From an uncultured Ectothiorhodospiraceae bacterium (GTDB lineage: Bacteria; Pseudomonadota; Gammaproteobacteria; S012-40), in NCBI GenBank assembly GCA_945787125.1, contig CALZHW010000011.1, positions 1 to 44,403 on the forward strand: a stretch of 44,403 nt of DNA, in the 5' to 3' direction. The notes beneath the pieces were generated by a model. It had not been told where the DNA came from. It searched no databases and was given only the letters and a program-made list of their open reading frames with translations. Below are positions 1 through 8,769 of the stretch, one piece after another (position 1 is the stretch's first letter; each line of letters starts with the position of its first letter). A program made the translations under genes and the position numbers.

Positions 1-1511
1 GCAACGAGGCCAGAACCCGCTGGAAAACTAATTCCCATTGGAAAGCGGGTATGTGAATCACCGCCTGTGCCAACGGTATCAGGTAAAATCATGCGATTTA
101 ACCAGGAATGAATAATGCCGTCACCCGGTCGTAACGATACTCCACCGCGCGTTTGAAAAAACTCCGGCAAGCTGTGTTGCAGGGTGATATCAACCGGCTT
201 GGGATACGCCGCGGTGTGACAAAAACTTTGCATAACCAAATCTGCAGAAAAACCCAGACAAGCCAACTCTTTTAACTCATCACGGGTCATAGCACCAGTG
301 GTGTCTTGCGAACCGACCGTGGTCATTCGAGGCTCACAATAGGTTCCTGGACGAATACCGCTGACGCCACAGGCGCGCCCAACAATCTTTTGCGCTAAAG
401 TGAAGCCCTTATTATTCTCTTCAGCCGGAATCGGGCGTAAAAATACGGTAGACGCTTCCATGCCAAGGGCTTCGCGGGTTCTGTCTGTCAATGAGCGACC
501 GATGATTAATGGAATGCGTCCACCGGCACGCATTTCATCGGGCATGGTGGTCGGTGTTAAGGTGAACGTAGATACAATCTCGCCTGCAGCATTTTTAACT
601 TGCCCTGTATAAGGCAGAACTGTAATCACATCACCCATATTGAGTTTACTGACATCACACTCAATCGGTAAACAACCCGAATCCTCCGCTGTATTAAAAA
701 ATATTGGGGCGATCTTGCCGCCCAACACAACACCGCCTTGATGCTTGTTCGGCACAAATGGAATTTCATTACCCATATGCCATAACACAGAATTAATGGC
801 CGATTTTCGTGAAGACCCGGTGCCGACAACATCACCAACGTAGGCGAGTGGGTGGCCTTTTTTCTTAAGCTCGCTGATTTTATCCAACGCACCATCCATG
901 GTGTTTATCAACATGGCTTTCGCATGCAATGGAATATCGGGTCGGCTCCAGGCTTCCGAAGCCGGTGACAAATCATCAGTATTCGTCTCGCCTTCAACCT
1001 TAAATACGGTCAAGGTGATTTCTTGAGGCATTGCCGTTTTATTCAAAAACCATTCTGCGTTAGCCCAGCTATCGACAACTTGTTTGGCATAAGCATTGGT
1101 CTTCGATTTTTCTATCACGTCATGAAACGCATCAAACATCAATAACGTACTAGACAGTGCTGTTACCGCAATCGGTGCTAATTCTGCATCGTCCAGCAAA
1201 GCAATTAGTGCTTGAATGTTATAACCGCCTAACATGGTGCCCAGTAGTTCAGTGGCTTTTGTCTTGTCAATTAACGGGCAGGTTGTTTCGCCGTTCGCTA
1301 CCGCTGTGAGAAAACCCGCTTTGATATAAGCCGCCTGATCCACGCCTGGAGGGACGCGATGAATAATTAAATCCAACAAAAACGCTTCTTCACCTTTTGG
1401 TGGATTTTTTAGTAATTCGATAACAGACGCGATTTGCTCGGCATCCATTGGCAAAGGGGGTAAATTTTCAGCTGCACGTTCTTGTACATGCTTTCGATAG
1501 GCTTCTAGCAC
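1..1511 (-). CDS. acnB: Aconitate hydratase B (partial, N-terminal about 503 residues)
   Basis: Bifunctional aconitase B interconverts citrate and isocitrate in the TCA cycle, in the cytoplasm, with a [4Fe-4S] cluster. The reading frame runs off the left edge, so about 503 of the usual roughly 865 residues are present. The minus-strand translation begins [19 protein letters not shown], the typical AcnB start, followed by [20 protein letters not shown] from the HEAT-like domain. Further on come [19 protein letters not shown] from the swivelling domain and [14 protein letters not shown] from the catalytic core. The start is GTG at 1511, with AGGAG nine bases upstream. The cluster-binding cysteines would lie outside the window. 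It is divergent from purB; the 244-base gap should hold both promoters. Family assignment is secure. Confidence 0.96.
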   Translation of the reverse strand, partial: MLEAYRKHVQERAAENLPPLPMDAEQIASVIELLKNPPKGEEAFLLDLIIHRVPPGVDQAAYIKAGFLTAVANGETTCPLIDKTKATELLGTMLGGYNIQALIALLDDAELAPIAVTALSSTLLMFDAFHDVIEKSKTNAYAKQVVDSWANAEWFLNKTAMPQEITLTVFKVEGETNTDDLSPASEAWSRPDIPLHAKAMLINTMDGALDKISELKKKGHPLAYVGDVVGTGSSRKSAINSVLWHMGNEIPFVPNKHQGGVVLGGKIAPIFFNTAEDSGCLPIECDVSKLNMGDVITVLPYTGQVKNAAGEIVSTFTLTPTTMPDEMRAGGRIPLIIGRSLTDRTREALGMEASTVFLRPIPAEENNKGFTLAQKIVGRACGVSGIRPGTYCEPRMTTVGSQDTTGAMTRDELKELACLGFSADLVMQSFCHTAAYPKPVDITLQHSLPEFFQTRGGVSLRPGDGIIHSWLNRMILPDTVGTGGDSHTRFPMGISFPAGSGLV

Positions 1512-1743
1512 TATTGACAACTCCTATGACGGTATAGTTTGATTGTTATTTGAACGTTTTTCGATATGATAATATGGAATATTTTAACGCTATTTATCTA
1601 TTTTAGCGAAGTTTCTCTGCTTATTCCGCCAAACTTGAAAATTATTATCCTAATCTCGACTTTTGCCGCAACTTTTGCTGACTGAAGTAAGACTTGAGCA
1701 ACAACTTATTGTAAAATCCTTCCTCAGAATGTTTATCTATTGA

Positions 1744-3207
<1,464 letters not shown>

Positions 3208-3220
3208 TCAGGATAAGAAT

Positions 3221-4261
3221 TTGAATAGTCAACATCGCTTGCCCGCAGAATGGGAAGAGCAATCAGGAGTGTTAATCACATGGCCCCACCATGCAACAGA
3301 TTGGGTGGCATCGTTAGCGGCCATCGAACAATTTTTTAGCGCGCTAGCGGTAGCGATTATCGCCCATGAAAAACTGCTGGTTATTGCATATGATGAACCG
3401 CATGAAAAACATATTTCTCAGCTTTTACAGGCACAGCATGTCGATTCTCAGCGGCTGATATTTCTCCAGGCTGAAACTAACGATACCTGGACGCGTGATT
3501 ATGGTCCGCTGTTTTTGACTAACGGAAATAAAGTCCACTGTCTGGATTTTGCCTTTAATGCTTGGGGAAATAAGTTTACTGCTGATAAAGATAACGTAAT
3601 CAATCGACAATTATTGGAAAACAAAATTCTCAATTGTACCGAAAGTATCACCCATAGTTTTGTGCTTGAGGGTGGCAGCATAGACTGTGATGGCGCTGGA
3701 ACATTGCTCACCACTAAACATTGCTTACTCAATAAGAATCGCAATCCTGATTTTACAGCGGCACAAATCAGTGAGTTTATAATCGCCGAATTCAATCTGC
3801 GAGCTATACACTGGCTTAGCGAAGGTTTGATAGTCGGTGACGATACTGACAGTCATATTGATATGCTGGCACGTTTTACAGACTCAAATACCATCGTTCA
3901 TGCCAGCTGTGATGACCCGAACGATGCGCACTATCTGCCACTGCAAAAAATGCAGCAAGAATTAAAAACATTCAAAACGGCGTCTGGCGGTAATTACCAA
4001 TTACATGCACTACCGATTCCCGCTGCGATTCTAGATGACGAGGGAAATCGCTTACCCGCCAGTTATGCTAACTTTCTCATTATTAACCAGGCAGTATTAT
4101 TACCGACATATGCAGACCCGTGTGACGAAACAGCCATAAATGTTCTACAGTCCTGTTTTCCGGATCGCACGATAATACCCATTGACGCAAGAGCCGCCAT
4201 TACCCAGGGCGGTAGTCTGCACTGTTTAACCATGCAATTGATTAATGGAGCCCTCAACTGA
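3221..4261 (+). CDS. aguA: Agmatine deiminase
   Basis: Hydrolyses agmatine to N-carbamoylputrescine and ammonia, the first step of the arginine-decarboxylase route to putrescine. The product is 346 aa, usual for the family. Visible motifs are TWTRDYGPL, the EGGSIDCDG segment, the DSHIDMLARF histidine segment and the C-terminal QGGSLHCLT with catalytic Cys335. The start is TTG at 3221 with AGGA eight bases upstream; no ATG gives an equally complete N-terminus. Its TGA stop overlaps the ATG of aguB by one base, so the two are translationally coupled and act in sequence. Confidence 0.94.
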   Translation: MNSQHRLPAEWEEQSGVLITWPHHATDWVASLAAIEQFFSALAVAIIAHEKLLVIAYDEPHEKHISQLLQAQHVDSQRLIFLQAETNDTWTRDYGPLFLTNGNKVHCLDFAFNAWGNKFTADKDNVINRQLLENKILNCTESITHSFVLEGGSIDCDGAGTLLTTKHCLLNKNRNPDFTAAQISEFIIAEFNLRAIHWLSEGLIVGDDTDSHIDMLARFTDSNTIVHASCDDPNDAHYLPLQKMQQELKTFKTASGGNYQLHALPIPAAILDDEGNRLPASYANFLIINQAVLLPTYADPCDETAINVLQSCFPDRTIIPIDARAAITQGGSLHCLTMQLINGALN

Positions 4262-5151
4262 TGTCGCATAACAAACAATTGAAAGTTAGCATCGTACAGC
4301 ATAGTTGCACCGCCGACGTTGACGCAAACTTTGCCCTGGTGGAGTCCTGTGTCCAACAAGCAGCTAAACAAGGTGCTGAGTTGGTTGTTCTACCTGAGTT
4401 GCATGACTACCCTTATTTTTGTCAGACTGAAGACGTCAATAATTTTGATCTTGCCGAACCCATCCCCGGCGAAAAGTCACAATTGTATGCTGACATGGCC
4501 GCTGAAAATGATGTGGTGCTGGTAACCTCATTATTTGAAAAGCGCGCCCCTGGTCTTTATCACAATACCGCGGTCGTATTCGAAAAAGATGGCACAACAG
4601 CCGGACACTATCGAAAAATGCACATTCCGGATGATCCGGGGTTTTATGAGAAATTTTATTTCACGCCCGGCGACCTAGGCTTTGAACCCATTGAAACCTC
4701 AGTCGGTAAGCTGGGCGTATTGGTCTGTTGGGATCAATGGTTTCCAGAAGCCGCACGACTCATGGCACTCGCAGGCGCAGAAATATTAGTTTACCCAACG
4801 GCAATCGGCTGGGATCCCAACGATACTAAAGAGGAAAAGGCTCGGCAATTAGATGCGTGGATTACCGTGCAACGCAGCCACGCCATCGCCAATGGCGTCC
4901 CCGTAGTGGTCGCGAATCGCTGTGGACACGAAACAGATGCATCACAACACTTGGCCGGCATTGACTTCTGGGGCAACAGTTTTGCCTGTGGCCCTCAGGG
5001 CGAAATGCTGCAACAAACCAAAAATCAGCCAGCCATATTTTCCATTACGCTGGATCACTCTCGTGCAGAAAAAGTCAGACGCATCTGGCCTTTTTTGAGA
5101 GATCGCCGTATTGATAGTTATAGTGATTTACTGCGCCGATACAAAGATTAA
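4261..5151 (+). CDS. aguB: N-carbamoylputrescine amidohydrolase
   Basis: Nitrilase-superfamily enzyme that converts N-carbamoylputrescine to putrescine, CO2 and ammonia, completing the agmatine pathway started by aguA. At 296 aa it has the family length. The catalytic triad is visible: Glu46 in LPELHDY, Lys119 in YRKMHIPDD and Cys156 in LVCWDQWFPE. The start ATG overlaps the aguA stop by one base (TGATG). Context and length favour AguB over other nitrilases. Confidence 0.94.
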   Translation: MSHNKQLKVSIVQHSCTADVDANFALVESCVQQAAKQGAELVVLPELHDYPYFCQTEDVNNFDLAEPIPGEKSQLYADMAAENDVVLVTSLFEKRAPGLYHNTAVVFEKDGTTAGHYRKMHIPDDPGFYEKFYFTPGDLGFEPIETSVGKLGVLVCWDQWFPEAARLMALAGAEILVYPTAIGWDPNDTKEEKARQLDAWITVQRSHAIANGVPVVVANRCGHETDASQHLAGIDFWGNSFACGPQGEMLQQTKNQPAIFSITLDHSRAEKVRRIWPFLRDRRIDSYSDLLRRYKD

Positions 5152-5155
5152 TTTA

Positions 5156-5336
5156 AGGGTTGCCGTAAAAATTAGTTTACATTTATGGGTTTTCAATCGC
5201 CATTTTAGCACCAAAAGTAGGCGCTCTTAGGCGAGGCGTGAGGAAGGCAAATAGTGAGCTATTTAACTGACGAACAACGCAGTTAAAATGAGTGAGTGGA
5301 AAGTTAGAAATGTGAAATAATTTTATAGGCAGCCCT
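5156..5336. mobile_element. MITE-like element, 181 bp
   Basis: The spacer between aguB and the DAHP synthase is filled by a non-coding element whose ends form a 29-bp imperfect inverted repeat, 23 of 29 matching. The left end begins AGGGTTGCCGTAAAAATTAG; the right arm (5308-5336) read on the minus strand begins AGGGCTGCCTATAAAATTAT. I see no transposase fragment and no matching direct repeat at the flanks. It is probably a non-autonomous transposon remnant; family unknown. Confidence 0.6.
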
Positions 5337-5391
5337 AAGCGCCGTCTGCACTAATGATTTGAATTCAGGCTTCAATAAAAAAGGATTTACC

Positions 5392-6516
5392 ATGATTATC
5401 ATTCTAAGCCCAAATGTTTCAAAAAAAAATGCTGAATTTAAACAGCTCATGGACTACCTGGAGAAATTACCGAATATCCAGACTCGAGTGCATGAAATTC
5501 AGGGCGCTCAACAACATCTTACTGAGATATATTTGTTAGGCGAAACCGCCAAACTTTCCAAAGAGGATATTGAGGAATTTGCCGGAGTAGAAAAAATTGT
5601 CAGGATATCCCAGGAGTACCGTGTGCTGGGTCGCCACGAAGATGACGACCGTGCCAGCTCGTTTACTTACAATGGAGTAAGATTTGGGCAAGATAATCTC
5701 AATGTGTTTGCCGGTCTTTGCGCGGTGGATAACGCCAAGAACGTTGAGCAAATGCTAAAAATACTGAAAGAAAATAACCAGCAGTGTACCCGTATGGGTG
5801 CCTACAAACCGCGAACAAATCCATATTCATTTCAAGGCCACGGAAAGTCTTGCTTACCTTATGTGTTTGAGCTTGCGGGTAAATATGATATCAAAGTGGT
5901 GGCGATGGAAATCACCCACGAAAATCATATTAAGGAAATCACTGAAGCGCTGGCACAAACCGGCAACCCAACCGGCGTTATGTTGCAAATTGGCACGCGC
6001 AATACGCAAAATTTTGAGTTATTGAAATCAGCCGGCAAGCAAGATCGCTTTCCGGTGTTGCTCAAACGTGGTTTCGGTATTACGCTGGAAGAATCACTCA
6101 ATGCTGCCGAATATCTGGCAAGTGAAGGCAATAGCAATGTTATCTTTGCCTTACGTGGCATGAAAACCAATATGGGTGATCCGCATCGTAATATTGTTGA
6201 TTTTGCCCATGTACCAGTGGTCAAGCGCCTGACGAGAATGCCGGTCTGCATTGATCCCTCTCATTCAGTCGGCTCGCGCGCACAAACACCGGATGGATTA
6301 TTGGATGTCATGCACGTTACAGCACAGGGTGTGATAGCCGGTGCAAATATGGTGTTGGTAGATTTTCATCCTAACCCTAAAGAGGCGTTGGTCGATGGCC
6401 CTCAGGCATTATTAATGAAAGAACTGCCCTACTTTCTCGAGGATGTGCAAATTGCGCATGATGCTTATAAAAAACGCGTACAACTCGCAACGGCTTTTCA
6501 TGCTAAGAATGGCTAA
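5392..6516 (+). CDS. 3-deoxy-7-phosphoheptulonate synthase, type I-beta, with divergent active-site residues
   Basis: Condenses phosphoenolpyruvate and erythrose-4-phosphate at the entry to the shikimate pathway. At 374 aa it has an N-terminal ferredoxin-like domain (about residues 1-85), as in Thermotoga-type enzymes, followed by the DAHP/KDO8P synthase barrel. Recognisable motifs are AGLC with metal ligand Cys110, GAYKPRTNPYSFQG (136-149), QIGTRNTQNFELL, PVLLKRG and DPSH with His291. Two usually conserved positions differ. The Glu metal ligand is Asp324 (LVDFHP rather than VEVHP), and the CERG segment reads FALRG, although Asp335 is kept. I chose ATG 5392, with AAGGA six bases upstream, over an in-frame ATG at 5359 that lacks a site and lengthens the usual start MIIIL. 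Family membership is clear, but the exact substrate is less certain. Confidence 0.85.
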   Translation: MIIILSPNVSKKNAEFKQLMDYLEKLPNIQTRVHEIQGAQQHLTEIYLLGETAKLSKEDIEEFAGVEKIVRISQEYRVLGRHEDDDRASSFTYNGVRFGQDNLNVFAGLCAVDNAKNVEQMLKILKENNQQCTRMGAYKPRTNPYSFQGHGKSCLPYVFELAGKYDIKVVAMEITHENHIKEITEALAQTGNPTGVMLQIGTRNTQNFELLKSAGKQDRFPVLLKRGFGITLEESLNAAEYLASEGNSNVIFALRGMKTNMGDPHRNIVDFAHVPVVKRLTRMPVCIDPSHSVGSRAQTPDGLLDVMHVTAQGVIAGANMVLVDFHPNPKEALVDGPQALLMKELPYFLEDVQIAHDAYKKRVQLATAFHAKNG

Positions 6517-6531
6517 GGAACGTGCACTATC

Positions 6532-6927
6532 CTAAGCTGGCGCTTGATTACGCATGTGATTGGCCGTTTGAGTGAATGCTTGTTTAAGCTGGAACTGAAG
6601 ATTGCTGTCGAGACCAATATCTTCCATGGCCTGAAACATACACATCAGCCATTGGTCCCTGGCAGCGTCATCAATTGCAAAAGGTAAGTGCCTGGCTCTT
6701 AACCGTGGATGGCCAAAGGCGTCAGTATATAAATCTGGGCCACCCAACCAACCGCTTAAAAACATGAATAATTTATCAATCGAGCCAGTGAGATCGCTGG
6801 GATGCATTTTTCGTATGGGATAAGCTTCGGGCAGCGTATCCATTAATAGATAAAACCGTTCAACTAATAATCGAACGGTTTGCTCGCCACCCATGACTTC
6901 ATAAGCGGTTTTATTTTGAAAACTCAT
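6532..6927 (-). CDS. Group II truncated haemoglobin
   Basis: Small 2-on-2 globin that binds O2 or NO through haem. The product is 131 aa. Features of group II (TrHbO/YjbI-like) are Tyr26 at the B10 position, a FLSGWLGGP segment, GHPRLRARH with proximal His80, and Trp93 at the G8 position. A longer frame opens at 6990, but ATG 6927 gives the normal globin N-terminus, with AAGGA further upstream. It stands alone and is convergent with the DAHP synthase, 15 bases apart. In other bacteria such globins serve NO detoxification or O2 handling; nothing here decides which. Confidence 0.9.
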   Translation of the reverse strand: MSFQNKTAYEVMGGEQTVRLLVERFYLLMDTLPEAYPIRKMHPSDLTGSIDKLFMFLSGWLGGPDLYTDAFGHPRLRARHLPFAIDDAARDQWLMCMFQAMEDIGLDSNLQFQLKQAFTQTANHMRNQAPA

Positions 6928-7036
6928 GTTGTTGGAGGTCCTTTTTAATAAAATTATTAATAAAATTGGATGCGCGTAATGTATGACCAAAGGGATAATA
7001 TACCGTTACACCCCGTCATACTGATGGGTTCGGGTA

Positions 7037-7278
7037 ATCCTAGAATCCGCAGTTGAGCAGCCTGTAGTGTGCGTCATTTTGTGCTGAATTGCGTAGTGAA
7101 ATCTTTCCCAAATGGTTGTTCCCTTTGGGAAAGATTTCACATAGCAAAGCAGTGCAAAAGGGCGTGCAATACAGGTTGCAGTGACTCACCGAAAGGATGA
7201 ACTGTGATGCGGTTAATATATTCAATAAATTCATAATGTTATATTGACCTGTAAACGTTCAACTGCGGAATCTAGGAT
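7037..7278. mobile_element. MITE with IS1380-like ends and internal hairpin
   Basis: A 242-bp non-coding element bounded by a 20-bp inverted repeat with one mismatch. The left end is ATCCTAGAATCCGCAGTTGA; the right end read on the minus strand is ATCCTAGATTCCGCAGTTGA. The CCTAGATTC start recalls IS1380-family ends such as ISEcp1. Near the middle, 7096-7112 and 7124-7140 form a perfect 17-bp stem with an 11-base loop. No transposase is present and no clear target-site duplication is seen. It lies in the 7363 gene's upstream region. Confidence 0.7.
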
Positions 7279-7362
7279 GATATCAAACATAGACGCGAAT
7301 TGCGCTTTTTTAGTAAAATAGCAAGTAGCGATTTTTTAAGAGCAGAGAAAGAGTAGAAAACT

Positions 7363-8085
7363 ATGGGCAGAGCATACCAAAACCGAAAAGAATCAATGGC
7401 AAAGACATCAGATGCCAAGGCGAAAGTATATTCCCGATATGGGCGAGAGATCTATGTAGTCGCTAAAAATAGTGGTGTTGACCCTGATGGAAATTTAGCC
7501 CTGCGACGTTTAATCGAAAAGGCCAAAAAAGACCAAGTTCCGACTCATGTGATTGAAAAAGCCATCGATAAAGCCAAAGGTGGTGGCGGTGAAGATTTTG
7601 TCACCGTGCGTTTTGAGGGTTTTGGTCCTGGCGGTTGCATGGTGATCATTGATTGCTTAACAGATAATAACAACCGAACGTTTGGTGATGTTCGCCAGTG
7701 TTTTACCAAAACCAAGACCAAAATTGGCGCCCAAGGTGCAGTGGCTCATATGTTTGATCACTGTGCAATTTTTGAGTTTAAATATGACGATGAGGAAAGG
7801 GTGCTTGATGCCTTAATGGAAGCCGAGGTTGAGGTAAATGACATAGAATCCGAGGCAGGCGTTATTACAGTTTTCACACCAGCAACTGAATTTTTCAAAG
7901 CAAAAACTGCCTTAATGGAAGCCTTACCCGGCATTGAACTGGATGTTGATGAAATCAGTTTTCTTCCCCAAAACAGCAAAGAACTGACGGGTGATGATAT
8001 CCCTCTGTTCGAAAAATTTATCGACATGTTAAACGATTGTGATGATGTGCAAGACATCTATCACAATGCAGAGATTAAGGATTAA
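7363..8085 (+). CDS. YebC/PmpR-family protein (YeeN-like subgroup)
   Basis: Member of the YebC/TACO1 family; proteins of this family have been described as transcription regulators and as helpers of translation elongation. The product is 240 aa, the usual length. The N-terminus [20 protein letters not shown] and the helix [16 protein letters not shown] are diagnostic, as are FEGFGPGG and the C-terminal DDVQDIYHN. The start MGR.Y.NRK and the wording of the core fit the YeeN-like rather than the canonical YebC subgroup. ATG 7363 is preceded by a weak purine-rich site. It is a monocistronic gene next to a MITE. Confidence 0.9.
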   Translation: MGRAYQNRKESMAKTSDAKAKVYSRYGREIYVVAKNSGVDPDGNLALRRLIEKAKKDQVPTHVIEKAIDKAKGGGGEDFVTVRFEGFGPGGCMVIIDCLTDNNNRTFGDVRQCFTKTKTKIGAQGAVAHMFDHCAIFEFKYDDEERVLDALMEAEVEVNDIESEAGVITVFTPATEFFKAKTALMEALPGIELDVDEISFLPQNSKELTGDDIPLFEKFIDMLNDCDDVQDIYHNAEIKD

Positions 8086-8160
8086 GGTGGGCTTTCCTTA
8101 TTAGCAAAGCAGCTCATTCGCAAAGCAGAATATAGGCAAACAATAAACCACAAAGCCGGG

Positions 8161-8166
8161 TATAAT
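8161..8166 (+). promoter_or_regulatory. Probable -10 box (TATAAT) for the RRM gene
   Basis: A consensus TATAAT lies 30 bases before the start codon of the RRM gene, embedded between two GCCGG repeats that could form a small dyad. No convincing -35 hexamer is evident. Confidence 0.45.
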
Positions 8167-8195
8167 GCCGGCATATTAAATAACCTGGAAACCCC

Positions 8196-8504
8196 ATGAA
8201 ACTACTCATTCGCAATCTCGCCCGTAGCACAACAGAAGAAGAGTTACTGGCGATGTTTGAAGCCCATGGCACCGTGCAGTCCTGCAATCTCGTGTTAGAC
8301 AAAGAAACCAACAGCTCCAAAGGTTTCGGTTTTGTTGAAATGCCCAAGTCAGGCGAAGCCAAGGCAGCTATCAAAAATCTTAATTTCAAAGAAGTTGGTG
8401 GTAATAAAATTCGGGTCAAAAAAGCTGAAGCAAAACCAGAAGCTGAACCAAAAACAACGCCAAAAATAGCGGCAAAAACAACACCGACACCCGCGAAAAA
8501 ATAG
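8196..8504 (+). CDS. Small RNA-recognition-motif (RRM) protein
   Basis: Predicted single-stranded RNA-binding protein of 102 aa. One RRM covers about residues 1-78: RNP2 is LLIRNL at 3-8 and RNP1 is KGFGFVEM at about 43-50. A tail rich in Lys, Ala, Pro and Thr (about 79-102) is probably unstructured and basic. Bacterial RRM proteins of this size are often cold-inducible; nothing in the sequence proves that here. The stop codon directly abuts the ATG of the VF530 gene, so the two are likely co-translated. Confidence 0.88.
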   Translation: MKLLIRNLARSTTEEELLAMFEAHGTVQSCNLVLDKETNSSKGFGFVEMPKSGEAKAAIKNLNFKEVGGNKIRVKKAEAKPEAEPKTTPKIAAKTTPTPAKK

Positions 8505-8729
8505 ATGGAAAAATCAAGCACCCAGGATGCCCTGCATGGTATCACCCTAAAAATCATCGTCACTCGGTTGGTTGAGAAATACGGCTGGGAAGAGTTGGGT
8601 CGTCGTATCACGATAAAATGTTTCACCAGCGACCCAAGCATCGCTTCTAGTCTTAAGTTTTTGCGGAAAACGCCATGGGCCAGACAAAAAGTGGAAACAC
8701 TTTATTTACGCAATAAATGGCCAGAATGA
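8505..8729 (+). CDS. VF530-family (DUF2132) small protein
   Basis: A 74-aa protein with the conserved DUF2132/VF530 pattern: [20 protein letters not shown], then [20 protein letters not shown], then [11 protein letters not shown]. The family is all-helical, and DNA binding has been proposed from structure; its function is otherwise unsettled. It starts with no spacer after the RRM gene stop. Its own ribosome site would lie inside the A-rich end of that gene, so translation probably depends on it. The pairing with an RNA-binding protein is a lead to its role. Confidence 0.87.
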   Translation: MEKSSTQDALHGITLKIIVTRLVEKYGWEELGRRITIKCFTSDPSIASSLKFLRKTPWARQKVETLYLRNKWPE

Positions 8730-8769
8730 ATGTGCCGTAGTACGGCATAACCACACTGCAACCAGCACC

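Noticed and set aside
400-895. Two small frames (plus 400-612, minus 626-895) in the acnB region
   Set aside because: They are in other frames of an unbroken acnB coding sequence and have no recognisable protein features.
7040-7234. 64-aa frame within the MITE
   Set aside because: It spans the inverted repeat and hairpin of a non-coding element and has no protein-like pattern.
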